Made by a program: the position numbers and the translations under genes. From Paucilactobacillus oligofermentans DSM 15707 = LMG 22743 (GTDB lineage: Bacteria > Bacillota > Bacilli > Lactobacillales > Lactobacillaceae): 64,000 nucleotides of DNA. Numbering within the stretch: the stretch's first letter is position 1; every line of letters begins with the position of its first letter. Below are positions 55,714 through 64,000 of this stretch, in pieces. Where the stretch lies: NCBI RefSeq assembly GCF_001434315.1, contig NZ_AZFE01000032.1, positions 561-64,560 on the forward strand, in the 5' to 3' direction. The notes beneath the pieces are model-generated. The model ran no database searches. It worked only from the letters and a program-made list of their open reading frames with translations, and was not told where the DNA came from.

Positions 55714-57135
55714 ATGGCAGATGTTGAAGAAAAAGAAACAGTCATTATCGGTGGCGGTCCTGGTGGCTATGTAGCCGCAATTCGAGCTTCAGAACTAGGC
55801 CAGAAAGTGACTTTGATTGAAAAAGGCACGTTAGGTGGAGTTTGCTTAAACGTGGGATGTGTTCCATCAAAAGCTTTGATTAATGCTGGACATCGTTTAG
55901 TAGATGCTAATGATGCTTCTGTCTTTGGAATTGAGACTAAACCAGCAACGATTGATTTTACAAAGACTCAAGATTGGAAACAACATGCAGTTGTTGATCG
56001 GATGACAAGTGGTGTTAAAATGTTGCTCCAAAAACATAAGGTTGAAGTTATTGATCAAGAAGCATTTCTTGATAATGATTCACAATTGCGTACTATGGCA
56101 GTTGGCCCTAAGCAGTTCATGGACAATGGTGGTGGACAAACTATTAAATTTAAGAATTTAATTATTGCCACTGGTAGTCGTCCAATAGAAATCCCAGGAT
56201 TTAAGTTTGAAAAACGAGTTGTTGATTCAACTGGTGCACTTAATTTACCTGAAGTTCCTAAAGAATTAGTTGTTATTGGTGGTGGTTACATTGGAACTGA
56301 ATTAGCTGGAGCTTATGCTAATTTAGGTGCACATGTGACGATCCTTGAAGGAACACCATCAATCTTACCTAATTTTGAAAAAGATATGGTTTCTGTTGTA
56401 CTCAAACAACTCAAGAACAAGGGTGTTGATGTGATCACCAATGCCATGGCTAAAAAGTCAGTTCAAGATGATAAGAGTGTGACAGTAACTTATGAAGTTG
56501 ATGGTAAAGCTACAGATTTGAAAGTTGATTATTGCTTAGTTTCTGTTGGCCGTAAACCAAATACTGATAACTTTGGACTTGAAATGACCAGTGTTAAAAT
56601 GGATGATCATGGACTTGTCGAAGTTGATAATCAAGGACGCACAAATGTTAAAAACATTTTTGCAATTGGTGATATTGTTGCTGGCCCAGCATTGGCTCAT
56701 AAGGCTTTCTTTGAAGGTAAAACAGCCGCTGGTGCAATTTCAGGTAAAAACACTGCAAATGATTGGGTAGGAATTCCAGCTGTATGCTTTGCTGATCCAG
56801 AATTAGCTACAGTTGGTTTAAACCAAGCAGAAGCTAAAGACAAAGGTTTAGATGTTAAAACAGCTAAGTTCCCATTTGCAGGTAATGCACGTGCGGTAAG
56901 TCTTGATCAACCAGAAGGATTTGTTCGCTTAGTTTATACTAAGGATGACGGCAATCTAGTTGGTGGACAAATCGTTGGACCAGGAGCTAGTGATTTAATT
57001 TCTGAGCTAGCGTTAGCTGTCAATAGTGGTATGAATGTTGAAGATATTGCTTTAACTATTCATCCACATCCAACACTTAGTGAACCAATTGCTGAAGCTG
57101 CGGACATTGCAATGGGCTTCCCAACGCATATTTAA
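55714..57135 (+). CDS. pdhD: dihydrolipoyl dehydrogenase (PDH E3)
   Basis: A 473-residue flavoprotein disulfide reductase that re-oxidises dihydrolipoamide with NAD. FAD-binding IIGGGPGGYVAAIRA (about residues 11-25), redox pair in GGVCLNVGCVPSK (C-x4-C), NAD-binding VVIGGGYIGTELAG, and C-terminal HPHPTLSE with the catalytic His. It starts 7 bp after pdhC; last gene of the operon. Confidence 0.97.
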   Translation: MADVEEKETVIIGGGPGGYVAAIRASELGQKVTLIEKGTLGGVCLNVGCVPSKALINAGHRLVDANDASVFGIETKPATIDFTKTQDWKQHAVVDRMTSGVKMLLQKHKVEVIDQEAFLDNDSQLRTMAVGPKQFMDNGGGQTIKFKNLIIATGSRPIEIPGFKFEKRVVDSTGALNLPEVPKELVVIGGGYIGTELAGAYANLGAHVTILEGTPSILPNFEKDMVSVVLKQLKNKGVDVITNAMAKKSVQDDKSVTVTYEVDGKATDLKVDYCLVSVGRKPNTDNFGLEMTSVKMDDHGLVEVDNQGRTNVKNIFAIGDIVAGPALAHKAFFEGKTAAGAISGKNTANDWVGIPAVCFADPELATVGLNQAEAKDKGLDVKTAKFPFAGNARAVSLDQPEGFVRLVYTKDDGNLVGGQIVGPGASDLISELALAVNSGMNVEDIALTIHPHPTLSEPIAEAADIAMGFPTHI

Positions 57136-57165
57136 CAGATAAAATAGTTTAGTAAAAGAGTTTTA

Positions 57166-57214
57166 AATGAGGGTCTGAATGGAAACGAAAGTTTCTACTC
57201 AAACTCTCATTTTG
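57166..57214 (+). terminator. possible terminator after pdhD
   Basis: An outer AATGAG / CTCATT stem and an inner GGAAAC-GAAA-GTTTC hairpin, followed by only four Ts. Weaker than the other terminators here. Confidence 0.5.
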
Positions 57215-57273
57215 CGTGTATCAGATTGAAATCGGTGTTAATATTATAATAAATAAAAATATTGGAGAAGACT

Positions 57274-57555
57274 ATGGACAATCAGAATTATAGTTATCCA
57301 ATTAATGCCGATTGGACAACAGAAGAATTAATTATTGTTACCAAAATGTTTAGTTTAATTGAAGACGTTTATGAAGGTGGAGCTAATCGTGAGATGGTAC
57401 TTAATCAGTATCAAGAATTTAAAAAAATTGTGCAGTCTAAATCTGAAGAAAAACAGTTAGGACGTCAATTTGAACATGATTCTGGTTATGTTTTGTATGA
57501 GGTAGTTAAGTTAGCTAATACAAGTGACCGAAAAACAATTCGAATGGAACGGTAG
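57274..57555 (+). CDS. UPF0223 family protein (YktA-like)
   Basis: A 93-residue soluble protein of family UPF0223 (YSYPINADWTTEELIIVTKMFSLIEDVYEGG...). The function is unknown. A TTG at 57262 is part of the ribosome binding site (TTGGAG), so the ATG at 57274 is preferred. It is followed after 5 bp by the inositol-phosphatase-family gene, the same pairing as yktA-yktC in Bacillus. Confidence 0.92.
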   Translation: MDNQNYSYPINADWTTEELIIVTKMFSLIEDVYEGGANREMVLNQYQEFKKIVQSKSEEKQLGRQFEHDSGYVLYEVVKLANTSDRKTIRMER

Positions 57556-57560
57556 CTAAA

Positions 57561-58331
57561 ATGATAGATTTAAACGAAGTTGACGAACAAGTTCAAAAAT
57601 TAATCATATGCGTAAAAAATGATACAATTGAAAGCTTAAAACAGCCAATTAAGGTTGATGAAAAAACTGGTCGTAAAGATTTAGTTACAACCGTTGATAA
57701 GCATAATGAACAAATGCTAGTTGATGCTTTACGAAAAATTATTCCAGATTCTCAGATACTAGGGGAAGAAGGATTTGGCGACGAAGTTAAAGATTTGAAT
57801 GGCTGGACCTGGATTATTGATCCCATTGATGGAACAATGAATTTTGTGATGCAAAAGAACAACTTTGCAATTATGATTGCTCTTTATCATGATGGTGAAG
57901 GTGTGTTAGGTTATATTTTTGATGTAATGAATAATGACTTATATCATGGAGGACCGGCAGGTGGAGTTTTTAGAAATCAGCAGAAATTAAAGTTACCAGA
58001 AAATATTTCATTGAAAAATTCATTAATTGGAATTAGTGGTCCACTGTTGATTGAAAATAAATATAATTTACAAAATGTGGCTCGGGTTAGTCGAGGGCCA
58101 AGAATGTATGGTAGTGCTGGAATTGAATTTATTGCGGCAATGAATGGAGAGCTATGTGGATATGTATCATACTTGCGTCCTTGGGATTTTGGAGCAGGTA
58201 AAATCTTAGCCGAAACGCTCGGCCTAGTTGTCAAAAGTATTGACGGAACCCAGTTAAATATGCTATCATCTTCTGTTGTATTAGTAGCGACGCAAAGAGC
58301 GAGTCAAGAAGTCATTGAACTTGCTAATTAG
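57561..58331 (+). CDS. inositol monophosphatase family protein (SuhB/YktC-like)
   Basis: A 256-residue Mg-dependent phosphatase of the IMPase fold. Metal-binding motifs: GEEGFGD (Glu), IDPIDGTMNFV (DPIDGT, about residues 87-92) and the late PWDFGAGKILAE. The substrate in lactobacilli is unknown; inositol phosphate, fructose bisphosphate or PAP are options within the fold. It is in an operon with the UPF0223 gene. Confidence 0.92.
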   Translation: MIDLNEVDEQVQKLIICVKNDTIESLKQPIKVDEKTGRKDLVTTVDKHNEQMLVDALRKIIPDSQILGEEGFGDEVKDLNGWTWIIDPIDGTMNFVMQKNNFAIMIALYHDGEGVLGYIFDVMNNDLYHGGPAGGVFRNQQKLKLPENISLKNSLIGISGPLLIENKYNLQNVARVSRGPRMYGSAGIEFIAAMNGELCGYVSYLRPWDFGAGKILAETLGLVVKSIDGTQLNMLSSSVVLVATQRASQEVIELAN

Positions 58332-58340
58332 TTTGGTTGG

Positions 58341-58365
58341 CTGTGACCGATGTCACAGTTTTTTT
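58341..58365 (+). terminator. terminator before typA
   Basis: CTGTGAC pairs with GTCACAG around CGAT, followed by seven Ts. Confidence 0.92.
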
Positions 58366-58427
58366 ATGCCAATCGGTTGCAAAAATGTGATACCAAATTT
58401 TGCTCAAAATGAAGGGAAGAAATAAAG

Positions 58428-60269
58428 TTGAAATTACGCGACGATATTCGTAACATAGCCATCATAGCCCATGTTGACCACGGTAAAACAACCTTAGTTA
58501 ACGAAATGTTGAAACAATCAGATACCTTGGACGAACATTCATCTATTGAAGATCGTGCCTTGGATTCTAATGCAATTGAACGTGAACGTGGAATTACTAT
58601 TCTTTCAAAGAATACAGCCGTTAAATACGGTGACCGCCAAATTAATATCTTGGATACACCAGGACATGCCGATTTCGGTGGAGAAGTTGAACGTATCATG
58701 AAGATGGTTGACGGTGTTCTACTTGTCGTTGATGCATATGAAGGTACAATGCCACAAACTCGTTTTGTGTTAAAAAAAGCTTTGGATCAAAAATTAGTAC
58801 CAATTGTTGTAATTAATAAAGTGGATCGCCCTGGTGCGCGTCCTTCAGAAGTTGTTGATGAAGTTCTTGATTTGTTTATTGAATTAGGTGCTGATGAAGC
58901 ACAACTTGATTTCCCCGTTGTTTATGCATCTGCTATGAACGGAACATCAAGCTTAGATCCAGATGTCGCAACACAAAAAGAAACTATGAAGCCAATCTTT
59001 GAAACAATTGTTGAAAAGATTCCAGCTCCAGTTGATAATCGTGACGAACCTTTACAATTCCAAGTAGCTTTATTGGATTATAATGAATTCGTTGGTCGTG
59101 TTGGTATTGGCCGTATTTTCCGTGGACAAATCAAAGTTGGAGATACTGTTTCAGTAATGAAACTTGATGGTTCAAAGAAGAACTATCGTGTTACCAAATT
59201 ATTTGGTTTCTTCGGTTTGAAACGACTTGAAATTGAATCTGCCGTTGCTGGTGATTTAATTGCCGTTGCTGGTATGGAAGAAATTAATGTTGGAGAAACT
59301 GTGGCTGATGCTGCTCATCCAGAAGCATTGCCAATTCTTCGTATTGATGAACCAACTTTGCAAATGACATTCCGGACTAATGATTCACCAATGGCTGGTC
59401 GTGAAGGTAAGTTTGTTACTTCACGTCAACTTGAAGATCGTTTAAAGAACGAATTGCATACTGACGTTTCATTGCGTGTGGAAGATTCAAATCATCCAGG
59501 TGCATGGACCGTTTCAGGACGTGGTGAATTGCATCTTTCAATCTTAATTGAAAACTTGCGTCGTGAAGGCTTTGAATTGGGTGTATCACGTCCACAAGTT
59601 ATCTATCGCGATGTTGATGGTGTAATGTCAGAACCTTTCGAAGAAGTGCAAATCGATACTCCAGACGAATATACTGGTGGTGTTATTGATAGCATGGCTC
59701 AACGCAAGGGTGAAATGCAAAATATGGAAACAACTGATAATGGTCAAACTCGTTTGACATTCCTTGCTCCATCTCGTGGATTGATTGGTTACCCAACTGA
59801 GTTTATGTCACAAACACGTGGATACGGAATTATGAACCATACATTTGAAAAGTATGCTCCAGTTATTAAAAACTGGAATCCAGGTCGTTCAAAGGGAACA
59901 TTGGTATCTATGGATTCTGGCAAGTCTACAACGTACGCTATGATGGGTATTGAAAAACGTGGTACATTGATGATTCAACCTGGTACAGAAGTGTATGAAG
60001 GAATGATCGTTGGTGAAAACTCACGTGAAAATGATATTACTGTTAACATCACTAAGGGTAAGAACCTTACTAACGTTCGTTCATCAGGTTCTGATGAAAT
60101 GGCTCGTATCAAAACTCCACTTAACTTATCACTTGAAGAATCACTTGAATTCTTGAATGATGATGAATATTGTGAAGTAACACCAGAACATGTTCGTTTA
60201 CGTAAACAAATTCTTGACACAAGCATGCGTGAAAAAGAAGCTAAAAAACGTAAGACTACTAAAAATTAA
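58428..60269 (+). CDS. typA: ribosome-associated GTPase TypA/BipA
   Basis: A 613-residue translational GTPase involved in 50S assembly and growth at low temperature. G1 AHVDHGKTT (about residues 15-23), the switch I region [13 protein letters not shown]3 [12 protein letters not shown]4 NKVD; then domain II, two EF-G-like domains and the TypA-specific C-terminal domain. The start is TTG at 58428 with GGGAAG about 9 nt upstream; no ATG is in a better place. Single gene with its own terminator. Confidence 0.95.
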   Translation: MKLRDDIRNIAIIAHVDHGKTTLVNEMLKQSDTLDEHSSIEDRALDSNAIERERGITILSKNTAVKYGDRQINILDTPGHADFGGEVERIMKMVDGVLLVVDAYEGTMPQTRFVLKKALDQKLVPIVVINKVDRPGARPSEVVDEVLDLFIELGADEAQLDFPVVYASAMNGTSSLDPDVATQKETMKPIFETIVEKIPAPVDNRDEPLQFQVALLDYNEFVGRVGIGRIFRGQIKVGDTVSVMKLDGSKKNYRVTKLFGFFGLKRLEIESAVAGDLIAVAGMEEINVGETVADAAHPEALPILRIDEPTLQMTFRTNDSPMAGREGKFVTSRQLEDRLKNELHTDVSLRVEDSNHPGAWTVSGRGELHLSILIENLRREGFELGVSRPQVIYRDVDGVMSEPFEEVQIDTPDEYTGGVIDSMAQRKGEMQNMETTDNGQTRLTFLAPSRGLIGYPTEFMSQTRGYGIMNHTFEKYAPVIKNWNPGRSKGTLVSMDSGKSTTYAMMGIEKRGTLMIQPGTEVYEGMIVGENSRENDITVNITKGKNLTNVRSSGSDEMARIKTPLNLSLEESLEFLNDDEYCEVTPEHVRLRKQILDTSMREKEAKKRKTTKN

Positions 60270-60284
60270 TCATGTTTAACAAAG

Positions 60285-60314
60285 AAATCCTCGGAATTAT
60301 TCCGGGGATTTTTT
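60285..60314 (+). terminator. terminator after typA
   Basis: AAATCCTCGGAA pairs with TTCCGGGGATTT around a short loop, with a T-run. Confidence 0.9.
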
Positions 60315-60360
60315 GCGTTCTAATTTACATGTATATTTAAACTTTTATCAAATGGGGATA

Positions 60361-60369
60361 TGATATAAT
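60361..60369 (+). promoter_or_regulatory. extended -10 promoter of ftsW
   Basis: TG-A-TATAAT (-10 at 60364-60369), 47 nt before the ftsW start; no good -35, as is common for extended -10 promoters. Confidence 0.6.
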
Positions 60370-60415
60370 AAATGAATTAACTCGATAATAAAGATGAAGA
60401 AAAGAGCGTTACGAA

Positions 60416-61588
60416 ATGCGTAGGGGAAAGCTAAGATTTTTAGATTACTGGTTATTTGTACCGTATATTTTGCTGTGTATGATTGGATTAGTAATGGTCT
60501 ATTCTGCTAGTTCTGATATTGCGGTTCAAAATGGGGGAACACCAACAGGATATCTTATTAAGCAAGGTATCTATGTTGTTTTGGGATTAATCGCATTGAT
60601 ATGGATGACAGCAATGAATATTGATAAGTGGCGTCATCCGATTATGTTAAAATCTTTTTTTTGGATTGTTGTGGCAATGTTAGTGTTTGTTCTAATTGCA
60701 GGGCAATCAGTTAATGGTGCTAAGGGATGGATCAATTTAGGATTTATGAGTATTCAACCGGCAGAAATTTGTAAATTGTTATTAATTCTTTATCTGTCAG
60801 ATGTTTTTTCTAAACATCAAAGTACGATGAGTCATGGATTAAGAGCTTCAGTTCATGAAATTGATATTTTTAAAATGTATATTTGGGTTGTAGTGTTAAT
60901 TGGATTAATTGTATTACAGCCTGATACTGGTGGAGCTGCAATTAATTTATCGATTGTTTTTGTTATTGTATTAGCAAGTGGAATTAATTGGAAATGGGGC
61001 GCTGGACTATTAGTTACTGGTACTGCATCTCTGATGATTGTTCTGGGACCAATTGCTTCACATATTGCTTCGAGCGGTTCAAAGGGTAGTTATCGGTTAG
61101 CCCGCTTTGTTGCATTTGCTAATCCATTTGGAACAGCTAAAGGTGCTGGTAATCAGTTGGTTAACTCATATTATGCAATTTCGCATGGTGGATTGTTTGG
61201 CGTTGGCTTAGGTAATAGTATTCAAAAAATGGGTTATTTACCAGAACCAAATACTGATTTTATTTTGGCGATTATCGCTGAAGAAATGGGTGCTTTGTTT
61301 GTAATGTTAATCCTATTTCTACTTGGAATTATTGTAGTTAGAACAGTTTGGATTGGAGTTAGATGTCAAAAAACTTATGAATCGTTAATTTGTTATGGAG
61401 TAGCCACTTTTTTTGGAATTGAAACCTTTTTTAATGTAGGTGGAGTAACTGGGTTAGTGCCAATTACCGGAGTTACATTTCCATTTATCAGTTATGGTGG
61501 TTCAAGTATGTTAGTTTTATGTGCTTCGTTAGGACTAGTAATTAATATTTCCTCTCAACAAAAGCGTTCAAAAATGGTAGACTATTAA
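60416..61588 (+). CDS. ftsW: septal peptidoglycan polymerase FtsW (SEDS family)
   Basis: A 390-residue SEDS-family glycosyltransferase with about ten transmembrane helices. Family motifs: VMVYSASS, GAKGWINLGFMSIQPAE, LLQPDTGG-like VLQPDTGGAAIN with the catalytic Asp region, GGLFGVGLGNSIQKMGYLPEPNTDFI and the late FPFISYGGSSML. FtsW rather than RodA is chosen because it sits directly before pyc, as ftsW (ylaO)-pycA in Bacillus. It works with the class B PBP at 18549. Confidence 0.9.
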   Translation: MRRGKLRFLDYWLFVPYILLCMIGLVMVYSASSDIAVQNGGTPTGYLIKQGIYVVLGLIALIWMTAMNIDKWRHPIMLKSFFWIVVAMLVFVLIAGQSVNGAKGWINLGFMSIQPAEICKLLLILYLSDVFSKHQSTMSHGLRASVHEIDIFKMYIWVVVLIGLIVLQPDTGGAAINLSIVFVIVLASGINWKWGAGLLVTGTASLMIVLGPIASHIASSGSKGSYRLARFVAFANPFGTAKGAGNQLVNSYYAISHGGLFGVGLGNSIQKMGYLPEPNTDFILAIIAEEMGALFVMLILFLLGIIVVRTVWIGVRCQKTYESLICYGVATFFGIETFFNVGGVTGLVPITGVTFPFISYGGSSMLVLCASLGLVINISSQQKRSKMVDY

Positions 61589-61627
61589 AAATTATAATGA
61601 CATTAAAACCGATGGAGGAATCATTCA

Positions 61628-64000
61628 ATGAAACGTGTACTGGTTGCAAATCGAAGTGAAATTGCTACACGAATTTTTCGTGCGATTCATGAATTAGATA
61701 TGACTGCAGTGGCAATCTATGCCAAAGAAGATGAGTATTCAGAACATCGGTTTAAGGCTGATGAAGCATATTTAGTTGGTAAAGGGAAAGAACCAATTGC
61801 TGCATATCTTGATATTGAAGATATTATTCGAATTGCTAAGGAACATCAGATTGATGCAATCCATCCTGGATATGGATTTTTATCGGAAAATGCAGAGTTT
61901 AATCGACGCTGTGTTGAAGAAGGAATCACGTTTATCGGTCCAAAGGTAGAACATTTAGAAATGTTTGGTGACAAAATGGCGGCTAAAATTGCTGCTAATG
62001 AAGCCAATGTTCCAACTATTCCAGGAACAGATCATGCTGTTGAAACGGTTGAGGAAGCTAAAATTGCCGCCGCAAAAATTGGTTATCCAATTTTTGTTAA
62101 AGCCGCTAATGGCGGTGGTGGACGAGGTATGCGAATTGTTAAGCATGAAGAAGAATTAGTTGATGCCTACAATACAGCACAGAGCGAAGCTAGCAAGGCT
62201 TTTGGTGATAGTGAAATTTACCTTGAAAAGTATTTAGCTAGTCCCAAACATATTGAAGTTCAAATATTAGCGGATGCACATGGCAATGTCATTCATTTAT
62301 TTGAACGTGATTGTTCGGTCCAACGCCGTAATCAAAAAGTAATTGAAATTGCACCGGCAATCGCATTGCCAATTGAACTACGACAACGGATTTGTGAAGC
62401 TGCTGTAAAATTCTTGAAACATGTTAATTATTTAAATGCGGCAACTGTTGAGTTTTTAGTTGAGGGTGATCATTTCTATTTCATCGAAGTTAATCCGCGT
62501 GTTCAAGTTGAACATACGATTACAGAAATGATTACTGGCTTTGATATTGTTCAATCGCAAATTTTGATTGCTCAGGGGCTCGATTTACATAAAGAGCTCA
62601 ATTACCCACAACAAGCTGAAATCACGTATCATGGGGCTGCAATCCAAGCACGTGTGACCACAGAAGATGCGACTAATGGATTTATGCCTAATACTGGAAA
62701 AATATCAACATATATCTCACCAGGTGGTAATGGAGTCCGGCTTGACGGTGGGAATGCATTTACTGGTTCTGTAATTACTCGTTACTTTGATTCATTATTA
62801 GTAAAAGCTATTGTAGTAGCTGATACTTTTGTTGAAGCATGTAATAAGATGGACCGAGTGTTAGAAGAATTCACAATTCGTGGAGTTAAGACTAATCTTG
62901 AGTTTATGCAAAATGTAATTAGTCATCCAGTTTTTAGAAGTGGATTAGCAACGACGACGTTTATAGATCAAACACCGGAATTATTTAAGTTGAATGAAAA
63001 ATTAGATGAGCGCGAACAACTATTAACTTATATTGCAACAACAACCGTTAATGGTTTCCCCGGAGTTAGTCGCGAACAAAAATATTATCCTGAATTTAAT
63101 TATGACGAAGATTTTCAACCAATTGCGGCGGGCACGATAACGGCGAAAGATATTTTAGATGAAAACGGTCCCGATGCACTAGTTGATTGGATAAAAAGCC
63201 AAGACAAAGTTCTTTTAACTGATACAACAATGCGTGATGCACATCAGAGCTTGTTTGCCACGAGAATGCGGACTAAGGATATGACGACAATCGCACCACG
63301 ATTGCAAAAAGCATTTCCTAACTTATTTTCGTATGAGATGTGGGGTGGAGCAACATTTGATGTTGCTTATCGTTTCTTGGGTGAAGACCCATGGGTTCGG
63401 CTACGTGAGCTTCGTAAAATGATGCCACGTACACTAACGCAAATGCTGTTCCGTGGTTCTAATGCAGTCGGCTACCAAAACTATCCTGATAATGCTTTAA
63501 AAGCATTTATTGATCAATCTGCTCAGGATGGAATGGATGTTTTTCGAATTTTTGACAGCTTAAACTGGGTTGAACAAATGGAGAAAAGTATTCAGTACGT
63601 CCGTGATAATAATAAAGTTGCTGAAGCTACAATGTGTTATACCGGTGATATTCTTGATTCAGACAAATCTAAGTATAATTTAAAATATTACACTGATTTA
63701 GCTAAAGAACTACAAGCTGAAGGAGCCCATATTATTGCGATTAAAGATATGGCAGGCTTATTAAAACCAGAAGCAGCGTATGAGTTAGTGTCAACATTGA
63801 AAGATCAAATTGATGTGCCAATCCATTTGCATACACATGATACAACCGGAAATGGAATTTATACCTATGCACAAGCTACTAAAGCGGGTGTCGATATTGT
63901 TGATGTGGCTTCAAGTTCAATGTCTGGAAAAACTTCGCAACCAAGTATGGGAAGCTTTTATTACGCAATGAAGGGTACGCAACGCCAACCAGAGATTTCA
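61628..64000 (+). CDS. pyc: pyruvate carboxylase (5' part, runs off the window)
   Basis: The first 791 codons of a biotin-dependent enzyme of about 1140 residues that makes oxaloacetate from pyruvate and bicarbonate. Biotin carboxylase domain: KRVLVANRSEIATRI, ATP-grasp GGGGRGMRIV (about residues 161-170), FIEVNPRVQVEHT. Carboxyltransferase domain from about 530: LTDTTMRDAHQSL, the carbamylated-lysine motif IAIKDMAGL and metal site HLHTHDTTGNG. The biotinyl domain lies outside. GATGGAGG precedes the ATG. No frameshift is seen. It supplies oxaloacetate for aspartate and thus DAP/lysine. Confidence 0.96.
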   Translation, partial: MKRVLVANRSEIATRIFRAIHELDMTAVAIYAKEDEYSEHRFKADEAYLVGKGKEPIAAYLDIEDIIRIAKEHQIDAIHPGYGFLSENAEFNRRCVEEGITFIGPKVEHLEMFGDKMAAKIAANEANVPTIPGTDHAVETVEEAKIAAAKIGYPIFVKAANGGGGRGMRIVKHEEELVDAYNTAQSEASKAFGDSEIYLEKYLASPKHIEVQILADAHGNVIHLFERDCSVQRRNQKVIEIAPAIALPIELRQRICEAAVKFLKHVNYLNAATVEFLVEGDHFYFIEVNPRVQVEHTITEMITGFDIVQSQILIAQGLDLHKELNYPQQAEITYHGAAIQARVTTEDATNGFMPNTGKISTYISPGGNGVRLDGGNAFTGSVITRYFDSLLVKAIVVADTFVEACNKMDRVLEEFTIRGVKTNLEFMQNVISHPVFRSGLATTTFIDQTPELFKLNEKLDEREQLLTYIATTTVNGFPGVSREQKYYPEFNYDEDFQPIAAGTITAKDILDENGPDALVDWIKSQDKVLLTDTTMRDAHQSLFATRMRTKDMTTIAPRLQKAFPNLFSYEMWGGATFDVAYRFLGEDPWVRLRELRKMMPRTLTQMLFRGSNAVGYQNYPDNALKAFIDQSAQDGMDVFRIFDSLNWVEQMEKSIQYVRDNNKVAEATMCYTGDILDSDKSKYNLKYYTDLAKELQAEGAHIIAIKDMAGLLKPEAAYELVSTLKDQIDVPIHLHTHDTTGNGIYTYAQATKAGVDIVDVASSSMSGKTSQPSMGSFYYAMKGTQRQPEIS

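Overview
The window is a chromosomal stretch of a low-GC Gram-positive bacterium, most likely a member of the Lactobacillaceae. The main grounds are the tRNA order (a shortened version of the Bacillus trnB cluster), the Bacillus-type neighbourhoods spx-mecA-coiA-spxH-relQ-nadK-rluD and ftsW-pyc, the RNA polymerase epsilon subunit RpoY, the DUF4044 and DUF3397 proteins, and a division/cell-wall cluster without murC, murE or murF. I cannot name the species. I see no rRNA gene, CRISPR array, insertion sequence or prophage; it reads as core genome throughout.

Layout. 1-1420: fifteen tRNA genes, ending with an exact 166-bp duplication of the fMet-Asp pair. 1.4-8.6 kb: a putative ABM-family protein, an MBL hydrolase, then spxA, mecA, coiA, spxH (minus strand), relQ, nadK and an RluA-type pseudouridine synthase, i.e. 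stress, ClpXP-adaptor, competence and alarmone functions. 8.6-16.6 kb: pgl, an AI-2E-family membrane protein, rlmA, a probable small RNA, trmL, ftsK, a 41-residue DUF4044 protein, corA and a DUF3397 protein. 16.6-34 kb: the division and cell-wall cluster mraZ-rsmH-ftsL-pbpB-mraY-murD-murG-divIB-ftsA-ftsZ-sepF-yggT-ylmH, two tandem DivIVA genes, and ileS behind a T-box. 34-46.2 kb: dapF, a cold-shock protein, a Nudix hydrolase, mtnN, a cysteine desulfurase with mnmA for tRNA thiolation, nrdI, a phosphatase, a TPR protein, recD2, a divergent prs paralogue and a YwlG homologue. 46.2-52 kb: the most accessory-looking part, with an Spx paralogue lacking its redox cysteines, an unknown secreted protein, a LysM-NlpC/P60 cell-wall hydrolase, an unknown 69-residue protein, a lipid kinase, rpoY, an unknown membrane protein and def. 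52-64 kb: pdhABCD, a UPF0223 protein, an inositol-phosphatase-family protein, typA, ftsW and the first 791 codons of pyc, which runs off the right edge.

How the parts fit. Peptidoglycan synthesis and division dominate. At the start of that cluster a three-copy, 10-bp-spaced MraZ-type operator overlaps the mraZ promoter, and the same 11-base extended -10 block (TGTGGTAAACT) recurs before ftsA. The best candidate for something undescribed lies at 47.6-49.4 kb. Three perfect WalR/YycF-type boxes (TGTWAH-N5-TGTWAH; one of them a triple array) lie upstream of the LysM-NlpC/P60 hydrolase and, next to a clear promoter, of an unknown 69-residue cysteine-containing protein. This suggests a WalRK cell-wall homeostasis locus with an uncharacterised member. 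Other leads are a promoter-to-terminator small RNA candidate between rlmA and trmL, the CxxC-less Spx paralogue, and the two diverged DivIVA genes side by side.

Many gene starts were moved downstream of the longest open frame because a ribosome binding site and the family N-terminus agree; these choices are noted per gene.
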